Numbered from the stretch's first letter, positions 1 through 10,969 are shown. The stretch: DNA of 64,000 bases from Astragalus membranaceus (GCA_039519185.1 CM076848.1:122154989-122218988), one strand, 5' to 3'. Numbers and translations are program-made. The notes: generated from the sequence alone by a model not told the origin.

Positions 1-82
1 ATTAATCCCTGTGGATACGATAATCTTTTATACTACTTCTGCGAAAGAGTACACTTGCTCTAAGTGTGTTTTTAACGCACCA
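1..82 (+). repeat. 3' end of the 5' LTR of element J
   Basis: Identical to the last 82 bases of the 3' LTR (4083-4164) and ending in CA just before the primer-binding site. The rest of this LTR lies upstream of the window. Confidence 0.9.
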
Positions 83-88
83 AGTTTT

Positions 89-106
89 TGGCGCCGTTGC
101 CGGGGA
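89..106 (+). other. Primer-binding site, tRNA-Asp
   Basis: TGGCGCCGTTGCCGGGGA is the exact reverse complement of the 3' end of plant tRNA-Asp(GUC) including CCA. It sits 6 bases inside the LTR end, the normal place for minus-strand priming. Confidence 0.88.
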
Positions 107-268
107 TTAATTTAGCAATATTAAACGAAAAAGATTTTTATTGCTTTAGACATTTTTTTATGCACTATTTTTTTTTCTTATTGAAAAAAAATACAAAAAA
201 AAGAAGTTACTAATACTTTCCCAAGAGACCGCTGCAGTTCACCTTTTTTGCAGATAAAAGTTTAAATC

Positions 269-1258
269 ATGGTTAAGACAATTGGAGATTATATTAGAGA
301 TGCAGAGGCACAAAGGAATTTAGAGAAGTCATATTGGTATATGTCTCAATGTCAGATGCAAATTTCTCCTCCTCCTTATGAACCTTATTCAGACTATTGG
401 GATGACTATGAGCCACCTCCTTATTCCTCCCACTGGGATAATTATGAGTCACTACAAGTGCAAAGGCAAGAGGAGGAAAAGTCGGATGTCAATGAGGTCT
501 TGGCCAAATTTATGCAGCAGACACTTGAAAATTTTGAAAGCCTGAATGGTCAAATCTCAAGTCTCATTGCTTTGTTATCTCAAGAGGCCCAAGAAACTCC
601 TTCACAAACTAAGTCGACCCAAAATAAAGAAGCTGAGCAATACAAAAAAAGTATTCCTACGAGAGATGAAGTTGTCTCCATGGAATATAATTTGGATGAA
701 GAAGCTCTCAAGAAAGATGAGGAGACTCCTACTGAAGGGAGTCAAATCAAAATAGTAGCTCCTACTGAAGGGAGTCATATTGAAACAAAAGATCCTATTA
801 ATGAGAGCGGTTGTGAGGAGAATGAGAAAGATCCATTGGTTCTGGATTTGGAGAAAGAGGAGAAAGCGCCCATTTTTGGGCAAATTGTTTTAACCATTGG
901 TGATGCTGTGATTGAGGTTCACCGGGGAAAGGTAACTTTAAGGAGTGGTAAAGAAGATGATGTTATTAAAGCTTTAAATTCCAATGAAATTTTCTCTTCT
1001 TTAACTTCTCCTTATTTTGATGATGTGGTTGAAACTAACATATTTAGTGAATTAAAGATGCAGGACCTTTTGGAAAAAAGTCTTATTTTGCAGGATCCTA
1101 GCATAATGGTGGATGGAGATAAAATTAAAATTTCACCATCCTTTGAAGTTCATCCACCACGTGGAAAAAGAAAGAATAATGTGAACCACATTGTTAGAAA
1201 GCTAAGAAGGTGTACTGCGTTAGATGTAAAATTTGCTCTTGGAGAGCCCCCAGATTGA
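269..1258 (+). CDS. Retrotransposon gag-protease remnant protein, 329 aa
   Basis: An uninterrupted ORF starting at the first ATG after the leader. The N-terminal third is rich in Pro, Tyr and Asp, with a short Q/E-rich helical stretch near residues 75-110; the middle is acidic and holds a doubled TPTEGSQI/TPTEGSHI segment near residues 153-171. Around residues 204-235 the pattern IFGQIVLTIGDAVIEVHRG resembles the end of Athila-type aspartic protease (consensus like LGRPFLATGDALIDVQKG), but the catalytic Asp-Ser/Thr-Gly is absent. The likely reading is a gag start fused to a protease tail by internal deletion. No zinc knuckle is visible. Whether the protein has a function is unknown; the open frame over 329 codons suggests selection or recent origin. 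Confidence 0.6.
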   Translation: MVKTIGDYIRDAEAQRNLEKSYWYMSQCQMQISPPPYEPYSDYWDDYEPPPYSSHWDNYESLQVQRQEEEKSDVNEVLAKFMQQTLENFESLNGQISSLIALLSQEAQETPSQTKSTQNKEAEQYKKSIPTRDEVVSMEYNLDEEALKKDEETPTEGSQIKIVAPTEGSHIETKDPINESGCEENEKDPLVLDLEKEEKAPIFGQIVLTIGDAVIEVHRGKVTLRSGKEDDVIKALNSNEIFSSLTSPYFDDVVETNIFSELKMQDLLEKSLILQDPSIMVDGDKIKISPSFEVHPPRGKRKNNVNHIVRKLRRCTALDVKFALGEPPD

Positions 1259-2861
1259 GCACCAACTATCGTCAGGTTCATGACGTTAAACAAGCGCTTC
1301 GCAGGAGGCAACCTGTGTTTTATTTTCAGTTATTTTATTTTCAGTTATTTTTACTTTTAATTTGTTTCATTTTGTTTTTAGGAATCAGCTCAGATTGCAA
1401 GCTCTCTCAGGGAAGTCACTCTTACTCTCTCTCTCTCTCATTTATTTCTCTTAGTTTCTATTTGATCATTTTGCATTGAGGACCATGCTTCATGCTAGTG
1501 TGGGGGAGGAGGTTATTCTGTCACTTGATCTCTATTAATGCCCATACCCACCGTATATGTTGATAGCATTTTTTCTGGCTTATTTTAGCGACTTATGCTT
1601 CAAGTTGAAAAAAAAAATAGAGATTTTTCCTTTAGGGGATCCCATAATTAATTTACTTGATAGACGTGTGCTTAATTGTAACTGTGAGGATGTCCTTAGG
1701 AAGCTGATAATTAGCATTTGTCCCTGTTGAGTACTTTTTGTGAACTAGCTTCTAAATGTGAGATCTGAGCCTTCATAAGGGGATTGATCCTAAATCAAAA
1801 AATTTTACCCATTTTCTTTCTATGAGTGTGTTTCCCAATTTGCTACATTCTAGAATTTGTCTTTTGACCATTTCAAGGTGAAAATTGATTTGCATCATGT
1901 AAAAAGATTTGGGGAATTTAGGTATTTTTCTGGCCTCAGAGTTGTTTGTTGAATTTATCCATTAGTTGCCCCCTTTGAGCCTATTTGTTATATTTTTTCT
2001 TTGGTACCCAGACATAATTTTTTTTGTGGTAACCATTTGAAATTAAATTTGGAGCAACTATTGAAAGTTACAATTTTGTCCTGTATTTCAATTGTCTATC
2101 TCATCGGGACATAAAAACAAAATAGGAGTGGCTAATGTGGTTACAAGTACATTTTCCTCCTAAGAAAAATATAGAAAAATGAAAAGTTGGAAAGAAAAAA
2201 AAAAGAACAAAGGAAAGCAAGGAGGAAAAGGCACATCAAAAGAATGAAAGAGCCAAAGGGCAAATCCAAAAAAAAAAACAACAAAAGAGTCTACTCAAGA
2301 GAAAAAGAAATCAAAAAGAGTCGACTGAATAGGAAAAAGAAGAGTGAAGAAGGAAGTGAAATTAATTTGGAGTTTGGGCAAAAATTGTAAAATAGATAGG
2401 AGCTTCATATTTGGTTTCAAATGTTACTATTTATTTCTTGTTTTTAGCCCTTTGATTATCCCTTTCTTCTTATTTCCTACCTTGCATGAATTCACCCCTG
2501 GCCCCATTACAACCGATGAAACCCCATCTTTTGCATGCATGTGAACTATTTAGTGGAGATTTGGTCAAATTACAAGCTTATGGTAATGTGTATTTTGTGG
2601 AAACTTGAGTGTATATTTCCCTAGCCCCTAAACACTTAGAGAGATTGTGAGCGAGTGCCTTTGTTCATAGAAATGTATTCTTTAGGGACTTGAGCCTCTA
2701 ATTGGGCAACCTTTTGACACCTCATATGTGCTATAATGTCTATTGTCTGTCATTGTACTTCTAATTTTGGATTCCTTATTTGGTCGTCTCTATCTTGTGT
2801 TGAAAATTTATTGAGCCAGAAAATCTGCTTGAGGACAAGCAAAAGTTAAGTGTGGGGGAGT
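1259..2861 (+). other. 3' non-coding region of element J with two polypurine tracts
   Basis: Holds the block GACGTTAAACAAGCGCT at 1282-1298 followed by a GGAGGCAACCTG segment, a conserved signature after the pol stop in Athila/Calypso/Diaspora-type elements. A first polypurine-like tract (AGTGTGGGGGAGGAGG) lies at 1497-1512 and the functional one (AAGTGTGGGGGAGT) at 2848-2861 against the 3' LTR. A lysine-rich A/G tract runs from 2187 to 2390. Confidence 0.65.
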
Positions 2862-4164
2862 TGATAAACTCCAATTATGTACATTTTTTAGGGATATTTT
2901 TAGGACTTTTTAGAGCAGTTATTATCCATTATATAAATTACTAACTTAATTTGCTCTATTTTTGCAGAAAAGGAGAAAAGATAAAATTGAATATATATAT
3001 ATATATTATGTGTGTGCTTAAAAGAAAATGGGTTGCATGTTTTAAAAAGAAATAGGCCCAATTTTTAATGGCAGCCCATGACATTTGAATTGGCTCACGG
3101 CCATTGTAGCAGGGAGGTGATAAAAGATGGAGCCCATGAATAAAGAAGAGGATGCACAAGACCTAGCCCAAAAGGAATTCAATTATTCAACCAACAGCAA
3201 TATAAAAAGGAGCCGCACACAACTAGACAAAAAGGGAGAGATCTTTGATAATCAATTCAAGGAGAATAGGTAACAGTAGCCGCGTGAGCAGAGAAGACGC
3301 ACGACGGTAGCGCCGGCATAGTGGAGGAGGAAGATTTGGTATCCGTTTTTGACACCGTGAGAGAGCTTTGGAGCAGAAAAAGGAGACTGGAGACTCAGAA
3401 TAATAATTTCTCTAATTTCCGGGTTATTTTTATCTCTGTAATCCATGACTCTAATTTCTATTTTATTGTTCTTTATGATTTTGGATAGCTAAATCCTCTT
3501 CTAGGGTGTTAGGTGGATCTTGCATGTTTAGAGACCTTTTTATGTTCTAATTTCTGGTTTGAATTCCTGTTTTTATTTTAATTAATATTGTCCTATTGTT
3601 TTTATCACATGATTAGGATTAGCTACCCTTTGCATGTTTATAATCAATTAGTTGATCAGCGACCGTACTGCAATTAGTTGGTGGACCTATAGGATAATTG
3701 GGGCTATAATTAGGGCATGACCAAACCATAATTTAGTCTTCCAATCATTCAACCTTTTTGCTCTTTATGCTTTTCCTGAATTTAAATTCTTGCATGACCA
3801 AACGAGGGTTAATTTAGGAAAAAGAATATTAATCACGAATGACCAAACGGATTAATAGTTTTAGTAAAGGGATTGGTAATTAAGTAAAATAAGGGAATTC
3901 AGGTAGGATTAGACATAGGGGAATCAAAGCTTGCAAGTGAAACCGTGACCCTAGACCTCTCTCCATTGAATTAATTCTTGCATTTTATTATTGTTATTTA
4001 TTTATTTTTTATTTGTCCCATTACAATTCAAATATTTGTTCGTCTATATAATAAATAATCTTGATTAGTTTAGTACTTGTTAATTAATCCCTGTGGATAC
4101 GATAATCTTTTATACTACTTCTGCGAAAGAGTACACTTGCTCTAAGTGTGTTTTTAACGCACCA
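2862..4164 (+). repeat. 3' LTR of element J (1303 bp)
   Basis: Starts TGATAAACTCC directly after the polypurine tract and ends GCACCA. A TATA box (TATAAAAAGG) at 3201-3210 fits the U3/R boundary. A TA microsatellite lies at about 2992-3006. The last 82 bases match the 5' LTR end at the window start. Confidence 0.85.
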
Positions 4165-6181
4165 CGTATAAGCTCCCCCTGGCTTACCTTCAGAGTCTGA
4201 AGTTCTTGTTTTGTTCGAGCAAGCTCTTTCGACTTCGAAGATACATCCTCCACAAGCTTCGCTCTCTTAGACTTCTTGAGCTCCAACAAATCTGCAAGCA
4301 TGAGAAAAAGAAAAATCAAGTTGAGGGAAAAAGGTCACAAAAACAAAAACAAACAGGCAAAACACTTACCCTTAGCCCGTTTCTCGTATTTCTCTTTTTC
4401 GATCTTATGAAACTCGGCCAAATTTGACAATAATTTAACAGACGCCCCAACAGGATCCTCCCGCCATTGGGCATAGTTTTGTTCCAAGAAGCCCTCCTCT
4501 AAAGGTACGACCTTGTTTTTGTGCTTCGGTCTCCTCGAGGTTTTACTCCTTTTTTCGGGCCTTTGCTCGCCACTTGCCTCGGTGAGCACCCTCTTCGCCG
4601 AGGTCCCTGCACCAACGTCGGGAGCAGCCGGGGGAGGAGAACTGGAAACAAGATCGACCAGAGCCTCATAGGCAAGGTCCTCTTGAGTAATGGTGTTGAT
4701 CAGGGAAGCAGCAGTAACCGTCCCGACAACAGTCTCGACCTGGGGAGACGTCGGAAGCGGAGCACCCACTTCCTCAGCATCTTCAGATATGTCGACACTC
4801 CTCATCGCCAGCGCCTTCATTACAGCGAGCTTCTTTGGGGCCATGGTATCTGGAAAAGAAACAAAAATGAGTCAGACAAACTACAGTCAAAGATGTGCAA
4901 AAATCAAAACAAGAAAAACGAACTACCTAAGACAAATTGCACTCGTTTTCGCTTCCCAGCCTGAACTATCTTAGCCGCAGGGATACCCCGATACTTATGT
5001 TTTGAAAACGGAATGTTCTCAGAAATAAACATCAGGATCCTCTTGGTAAGAAGATCGGCAGCGTTCAATCGATCCTGACTAACAGAAAAGGAACTGGTGG
5101 ATCGTTCAAAATGGGCCTGACTCCAACCAATGGGAAACTTGGTGGACACCAAAGTCCGACCATCCTCTGAAAACTTTCCCACTCTCTCGATCGCTTCGTC
5201 GGTCACCGGTTCGACCCAGTAATATAACTCCTTCCAATTCCCCTTCAATGAGTCCGCATAAGCTTTGAAAATCTTGGCCCCTCGCCTCGAGCGAAGACTG
5301 ACATGCTCACGACCGGATTTATTTTCACTACTGTTCCGATTGATCTCAAACAAATGGAAAAAGAGCAACGGCGAGACCGGCCTCTCCAGGTGAAGACACA
5401 TTAGTTCGTAGGCTCGAACAAAAGCCCACGCGTTTGGATGCAACTGAGAAGGCGCAACATCCAAAGTCGCCAAAACCGTCTGCTCGAACCAAGTGAAAGG
5501 AGGCCGGATATTCATCTCATTTATCAGCATATGATACAAAGTGAAGTTGAGCTCTCCAGGCCACAAAGCCACATGCTCTCCCTTTTTCATTCCCTCAACT
5601 CTCCAAATTCGCTTCGAGCGACCCGAAGCTTTCCTCCCGACCCTCTCCAAGTTAAAACCGTGCTGGTACAACGATTCGATCTCCAAAATATTTCTGGAAA
5701 CCCAATCATATATAGAGACCTCTCGCACCGGTACATCAAGGTCCCCACAACCAGTACTAGAGTACCCATCCAGAGAAGCAGCAGAAGCTCGGCTGGAACC
5801 CGGTTGACTCGAAGGGCGAGATTCAACTTGTTTTCCAACACCCCCTCTATCGAACTCATCGGCAGACTCGGAACTCGACACAAGATCAACCTCGGAGCCT
5901 GTCCCAAGATCGACCTCGGAATCCTCTGATTCCTCCACTGGGATTTCCTCATCGGACTCGGATGTGATGGCCATCACATCCACCAAGCAATCTTCCTCCG
6001 CATCTTCGGGAGTATCGTCATTCGGCTCATTAGCATCGGTCGCAGGAGAGGAACTTTCACTCTCAAAATTATCTTCCGCCTTATCACTCATGGGGGCGGA
6101 AGCAGAATGCTCTTGCACGTCCGGGGCGGCGACTTCAAGAGGCTCGGTACGAACCTCAAGGACTTCACCACCAGAAGCCAT
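4165..6181 (-). CDS. Spliced antisense ORF protein of Tat element, 'putative gypsy-type transposon' domain; 3' truncated
   Basis: Three exons join in one frame: 6181-4927, 4849-4370 and 4291-4165, with GT..AG introns and matching phases (one base carried over at both junctions). Exon 1 encodes an acidic, Ser-rich N terminus (about residues 1-130), then a globular part with WPGELNFTLYHMLINE and LHPNAWAFVRAYELMCLHLE, typical of the plant Transposase_28 / putative gypsy-type domain. Exon 2 is Pro/Lys-rich with a nuclear-type basic stretch (RPKHKNK); exon 3 begins a Lys/Glu coiled coil. The start ATG at 6181 gives MASGGEVLEV. The last exon is interrupted at 4165 by element J, so this copy is broken. 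The role of such antisense proteins is unknown; they lack recombinase motifs. Confidence 0.7.
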
Positions 6182-6250
6182 CGCGTTCGTAAACTCTTTC
6201 CGGTACTGAGTGACGTCTCTCCGAGTTTGTTTCGTCCTCGCCAGAGCGAA

Positions 6251-6410
6251 TCTACAGGAATGGGGGACGAAATGTCAGGATTAAAGATCGAAAATGGGTT
6301 CGCGAGCAAGTCGGAACCCGACCTGACGACCCCCATTCTGAGATCAAAGGGGACTGGGGGAAGTCCAGGCACAAACGAAAAGAAAAGTAAAAATCAAAAA
6401 TAGACTAACC
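6251..6410 (-). other. Probable 5'-UTR intron of the antisense ORF transcript
   Basis: On the minus strand a donor GAG/GTTAGTC (exon ends at 6410) and an acceptor CCTGTAG (exon resumes at 6251) bracket about 158 bases upstream of the ATG at 6181. It fits a transcript starting below the TATA box at 6591-6601. Inferred from splice consensus only. Confidence 0.45.
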
Positions 6411-6590
6411 TCGGAACGGAGCCGCAAGTTGATTATATCTGGAGAAATACGGTTGTCGATCCACAGAAACCGACCTTAAAAGTACTTCGAAACTTTTCAA
6501 ACTCGTTTACTTTTAAAAAGCTCGGGAGCTCTCGAAGATCGATAAATCGAAGACAAATGATCAGCAAGCAATAAATGGGAAGGTGAGACC

Positions 6591-6601
6591 CTTTATTTAT
6601 A
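6591..6601 (-). promoter_or_regulatory. TATA box for the antisense ORF
   Basis: TATAAATAAAG on the minus strand, about 410 bases upstream of the ATG, with the likely 5'-UTR intron between. It indicates that the antisense gene has its own promoter, separate from the LTR. Confidence 0.5.
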
Positions 6602-6954
6602 GCAAAGCGGATTTTATGGGCCTGGGCCGGGAAGTCGAAACGTCACATCAACACCCCAGCCCATTAAAATTCGCACGATGAAGGATAAACGTCACCATCA
6701 CGCGCCGCCACTGCGAAGAGACACCTTGTCAGAAACAGTAAAAATGGCACTGATTCCAAGATTACACTGATTCCAAAGCAGCACTGAGTTCAGTACAACC
6801 ATCTACCTCGCTCGAAAGCTCGACGGACAGTTAACATCGCTCAAGAACCCCAGCCTCGACATAAGCTCGAGACCGAAGAGATCTCCACTCAACAAAAACA
6901 AAAGTATAAAAGCTACGTCGCCCATCAAAGTCAAGATCGCTCCTTATAGCGACC

Positions 6955-6970
6955 AGACTTGGGGGGCCAC
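6955..6970 (+). other. Polypurine tract of the Tat element
   Basis: AGACTTGGGGGGCCAC directly before the TGTTAT start of the LTR; plus-strand priming site. Confidence 0.65.
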
Positions 6971-7393
6971 TGTTATGGTAATTACACTGTTTTATATTTA
7001 CACCCCCCTCTCCAAAAGCCCAATTGATGAGAAGCCCAATCATAATTAAGTGAGTCCAATCTTCAATGGCCAAGATCAGCCCGCAAGATCGGACGGCCCA
7101 AAAACGCCAACACAAATACATCCAAACTCTATAAATACCCCATTCAATGCTCATTAATGGTAAGCACTTTTCTAACAGAACACTCATTCACTCAAATACT
7201 GACTTGAGCGTCGGAGTATCATTGCAGGTACAACATCGCCCCTCAAGATCGAACCGATCAAGACCGAACATCTCGACATCGCCTCTCAAGATCGAACCTC
7301 TCCAGATCGGACAAAGTCTTCTTCTCAAAGCCTGAAGACAGAGGCAGAATCAAGGATTGAATATCTACTAACTGCGTAATACCGATCATAACA
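6971..7393 (+). repeat. 3' LTR of the Tat-type element (423 bp)
   Basis: Begins TGTTAT and ends ATAACA, a perfect 6-bp inverted repeat. Contains a TATA box TATAAATA at 7130-7137 and the segment CTGACTTGAGCGTCGGAGT near 7199, typical of Tat LTRs. Followed by TCGGA, the expected target duplication. Confidence 0.75.
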
Positions 7394-7827
7394 TCGGAAG
7401 CACAGTACAGAACAAATACATTAAGTGTTTTTTGGATACATATATTGAGATATACCTTGTAATTCTATTGCTTGTAATAAACATAGGTGTAGTTAGTAAC
7501 CTAGTCGAAATGGGCTGGTCGAAATTATGGGTCTGGGCCTGTTTCATTGTATATATATATTGACGTCAGTAGTATGTAATATGTACCCTACTTTTATGAA
7601 AATCAGTGCAGATTTTACTATTCCATTGATATTGCCCTAATCATTCTCTGACAGCTTTGCGCCGCCACTTCCTTTTCTTCTCCCTTTCACGTTTTTATCC
7701 CCAACAACATATGGGTGGTGGTTTGAATAAGTTTGAGTTACACAAAATATTTCTATTTGATGGGTTTAATAATATCTCGATTTCTTAGTTTATTCTTTCG
7801 GGTTGTGAGTATCACTGGTGCGATGTT
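7394..7827. other. Unassigned AT-rich sequence
   Basis: No coding potential seen. It includes a (TA)n tract near 7550 and a pyrimidine-rich stretch at 7660-7705 that could be part of another LTR, but no repeat partner lies in the window. It continues at 13526 on the other side of the CACTA insertion. Confidence 0.4.
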
Positions 7828-8045
7828 CACTAGTGCAAAAAAAGGATTTAAAGTCAGGCGAAAAAGGGATTTAAAGTCAGGCGCTCGCTTGACTTTTATT
7901 AAGTTGACTTTGTATGTCAGGAGTTTTAAAGTCAAGCGATAGCCTGACTTCGTAAGTCTGATTTAAAGTCAAGCATTTATTTCGCTTGACTTCGTAAGTC
8001 AGTTTTAAAGTCATGCATTTATTTCGCCTGACTTCGTAAGTCAAG
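7828..8045. repeat. Left terminal and subterminal repeats of CACTA-1
   Basis: After the terminal CACTAGTG come repeated and inverted motifs AAAGTCAGGCG, GCCTGACTTCGTAAGTC and AAAGTCAAGCG. In CACTA elements such arrays are transposase binding sites. Confidence 0.8.
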
Positions 8046-8585
8046 AGACCAAAATCAAACCAAATTTTTTTTTCATTTATAATCTTATATCAACACAATC
8101 TTACAACAATATCAAATTATATATTCCGCAGAAATACAAACATATAATGACTTCCACATAATCCCATTCATAACTAATTTGAAGCATTATTCAAACAAAT
8201 TAGTCATGTAACTAAGTAGAAACATATAAAACAATGAAAAATCTTAAGCAAGAAACATCAAGGTAGTATTGAAATGAGTTGTATAGCAGCTATCCATTTG
8301 CTTCACCAAACAGAATCTCTCGAGTTGATTTTCTTAGAATTGAAATGAGTTGTATAGCAGCTATCAGCATTCCTCTCCAAAGTGCCATCACTTGCAAACC
8401 CTGTGTGAAAAAAATTGATATTAATTAGTTTACTAAGTATAAAAAACTTTCAAATGGTGGTTATAAATCCACATGCAGAGGTTCCAACATATGAAACTGA
8501 CAAGTCTTAAAGAGTATGTGGTGATTAATCAAGTAAATTTCTAAATCCTTAATTAACAAGAATATAAACATAAAGAGAGAAGTAC

Positions 8586-8632
8586 CATGATTGTTCCAGC
8601 AGCTGATGCAGCTCTTGCTGTTGCATATTCTC
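8586..8632 (-). pseudogene. Glycolate oxidase (GOX) exon fragment captured by CACTA-1
   Basis: A 47-bp exon between ATGCAG and GTACTT splice sites. Read with the split first codon it encodes EYATARAASAAGTIM, a stretch characteristic of plant peroxisomal glycolate oxidase (FMN-dependent photorespiration enzyme), preceded there by Gly. No other GOX exon was recognised; the FMN and active-site segments are absent, so it cannot be functional. Length is short but the match is distinctive. Confidence 0.72.
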
Positions 8633-9245
8633 CTGCATAAGAAAAATAGCACATATCATCCAACACAAATCTATGCTTTTGGTAGTTTGTTTAGCAGTGC
8701 TTAAACAAGTAAAGGGAATTAAAGAAATCTAATTAGCCTTAAACAATCTGATTAGCCTTATAGTATTTTCATGATCATCCAAATTCTATATCTCCAATGC
8801 TAATATTACAATAACAGAACCCAATCAATTTGATTCGCAACTTTCATCTTAAATGTGATATAGGTAATGTTAACATGTCATAGCCCTTAAGTACAATATT
8901 AACCTCTGGGGTGAAATAACCCTCAAGTACAATATCCTTACAGGTCATAGCTACTGATTTGATGCTATTATTCCAACACTTAATTAAAATACAGGAAACA
9001 GAGCACCATATAATTAGATTAAGTTAGCCAACATATTTTCTCAGATGTTGTAGACAAAGAATTGCTAAACAACATAGGAAAACAATATCTATTTTAATAA
9101 CCTGTATTATTGGCAACAAATTCCCTAAAAACAGTCTTGAAATTGATCTAGTACGTATTTTTTTTCCTTTCTCCAACAAAGATCATAAGACTCATAATTG
9201 AATGGAATGAATAGATAAAAAACCTCTAAGTTCAAAGAAATGTAC

Positions 9246-9447
9246 CCGAGAGTCATAAAACTTGATGTAGAATCGAGAACTATCAATGTATAGTTTGGTT
9301 TGAAGAATTTCAGCAACTGTAGAACTGAGTTTCCCATTAACAGTTGGACCAAGGGCCCCCAATTGATATCAGTTCTCCATAGGCAGCTGGCTCTTCTGTG
9401 CCAGCAAATGCAATAGGCACTCCCCCATTCAATAAAATCATCACATA
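9246..9447 (-). pseudogene. MIF/MDL (macrophage migration inhibitory factor-like) gene fragment
   Basis: An exon with acceptor CAG (start 9447) and donor GTACA (end 9246). It encodes YVMILLNGGVPIAFAGTEEP, then AAYGELISIGG, then after a frameshift GPTVNGKLSSTVAEILQTKL and YIDSSRFYIKFYD, a close match to plant MIF/D-dopachrome tautomerase-like proteins. One extra C in the run at about 9354-9360 breaks the frame between ISIGG and the following Leu-Gly-Pro. The N-terminal proline exon and the last exon are missing. Captured with its splice sites. Confidence 0.8.
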
Positions 9448-9585
9448 CTGAAATACAAACCACAAACACAAACCTATGTCAAATTACACTAAAATTACAC
9501 AAAAATTCTCATATATACACAATAAGAATCTTGCAAAATAAGGACAGAGGAAAGAGTTTGGTAGAACTTTGTGATTGGTGGATAC

Positions 9586-9635
9586 CTATCAAATATTTGT
9601 CCAGATGGAACCATTACAACATAATTAGCGGCCAC
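9586..9635 (-). pseudogene. Unidentified 50-bp exon-like fragment
   Basis: Flanked by CTACAG and GTATCC splice-like sites on the minus strand and open in one frame (VAANYVVMVPSGQIFDR). I do not recognise the source gene. Its size, strand and splice sites fit the other captured pieces. Confidence 0.3.
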
Positions 9636-9782
9636 CTGTAGTTATATTGCACAAGGTATTAAAAGTAGAGTAGTCAGAGAGGCACATAGAAATATAGTCA
9701 ATCTTGCTATATTGAGAACAATAGCACATGCTGATATAGGACTCTACTCAAAACAAAAATCATCTTTCAAGGTAGTATACTA

Positions 9783-10001
9783 TTGAGGCATCTGATTAGC
9801 AAGGTAAGAGATTGTCTGAGCCAGGCAAAAACAAAGTAATTAAATGGAATCTCAGAATCAAATTCCTTAAAATAAGATTTAAGAATAGAGAGTACAATAG
9901 CAATTAAAAAACTCATCAGAACAATACCGCTTTGGTTGTCTGTCCCGACTGCCAATGGCAGTTGTAACAACTATTTGACCTGTTTCTGTTCCATTTCCGT
10001 T
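9783..10001 (-). pseudogene. GSK3/shaggy-like kinase N-terminal fragment (two exons)
   Basis: Exon a (10001-9928) encodes NGNGTETGQIVVTTAIG followed by SRDRQPKR; after an intron, exon b (from 9815) encodes QTISYLANQM. Plant shaggy-like kinases read ..[22 protein letters not shown] then TISYMAERVVG just before the glycine-rich loop, so the two pieces are collinear with the family and share its intron. The kinase domain itself is absent. The fragment is somewhat degenerate (Ala inserted, Met-Ala-Glu changed to Leu-Ala-Asn). Confidence 0.7.
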
Positions 10002-10867
10002 CAGCAGATATTGATTCTATCAGCAGATATGAATACTTCTGCCATTCTGTGACCAAATCATGTGAATGAATGATGAAAACAGAAGTTGATAATAGCTGCA
10101 AATACAAGCATAACCATTGTTACTTTCCAATCTTATAATTTCTCTATGTTGATAAATTTATGAAAGCTCAAAATAAGATAAGAATCGTAAAAACAAGAGA
10201 GTAAAACTAGGAAAACAATATTCATAGAGAAAATTAAACAAAAGAGAAAAGTTGTTGCATGAATCATCTAATTTGATTTCATTTGCAAAAGAAAAGAGAA
10301 AAATTAAAGCAATAAAGAGAGCGAAAGAATGAGGAATTGGTACCAGTAGAGATTGCATTTGAAGCAATTGAAACAAGCAGATATAAGAACTTCTAGTTAC
10401 ACCTGTAATCAGCCACAAAAAACTTATATTAATTAATTAGAAACTGAAACAAATTAACATTATTCTTCATGTTCATCATGCATGGAATTAAGACACAGAT
10501 ACAGCAGTAAAAATCATACAAAAAGGGATAGTACGCTTATATTCTGAATGCTTTGTCTCATCAAGGAATTGCAGCAGTTGTTTTGAAGTTGAACATAAAC
10601 TAAGATAATACCACTCTCCAATTAATTATGTCTACCCAGCTCAGTGAAACCATCAGCATGACTCACTTAAGTCCTAACTATAATACCAATACCATGCATA
10701 TATGGAATCTTTTGTATCTAGGTTTCAGTTAACTAAAAGTAAAATCCTTGAAGTGAAGAGATATTTTACTATTTCAAGAACCAATTTTTCATATCCAATT
10801 TCACTATTTCAATACATATAAAAAATATGTTCAACTTCTAAACCAAAGCATGTAAACCAAATGTTAC

Positions 10868-10969
10868 CATTTTCATCATCGCCTTGTGACTCGTGAATTG
10901 CAAAATCACCGAATTCTTCTATGTCATCTTCCTCTTCAAGTTCATCATAACCTTCCACATATTCTATTT
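10868..10969 (-). pseudogene. Acidic exon of unknown origin fused to the polyamine oxidase fragment
   Basis: One open frame reads EYVEGYDELEEEDDIEEFG then DFAIHESQGDDEN and ends at a donor site (ATG/GTAACA). It abuts the polyamine oxidase exon at a CTGCAG sequence without an intron, so two captured genes meet inside one exon. I do not recognise the gene; it looks like an acidic low-complexity part of a nuclear protein. Confidence 0.4.

Larger units (their letters stand above)
1..4164 (+). mobile_element. Non-autonomous Athila/Calypso-like LTR retrotransposon (element J), 5' end outside window
   Basis: The first 82 bases recur without change at 4083-4164, which marks the end of two LTRs. Right after the first copy is a primer-binding site matching tRNA-Asp, the primer of Athila/Calypso elements. 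A G-rich polypurine tract precedes the second LTR. The interior has one 329-codon ORF and no reverse transcriptase, RNase H or integrase, so the element depends on other elements to move. It is inserted in the last exon present of the antisense gene of a Tat-type element; bases after 4164 read CGTAT, the expected 5-bp target duplication, whose partner lies outside the window. Confidence 0.85.
4165..7393 (+). mobile_element. 3' part of a Tat/Ogre-lineage Ty3/gypsy retrotransposon with an antisense ORF
   Basis: A polypurine tract (6955-6970) followed by an LTR in plus orientation shows that the element reads left to right. The protein gene between its truncated interior and the 3' LTR reads right to left. 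Antisense extra ORFs next to the 3' LTR are a known trait of Tat-lineage elements. Everything upstream of 4165 is displaced by the insertion of element J. Confidence 0.72.

Noticed and set aside
2187..2390. Lysine-rich ORF of 67 codons
   Set aside because: It follows a simple A/G-rich tract in the retrotransposon 3' region and has no domain or conserved start.
4904..6181. Host nuclear gene with introns
   Set aside because: The protein has the putative gypsy-type transposon domain and ends beside a Tat polypurine tract and LTR, so it is a retrotransposon antisense ORF.
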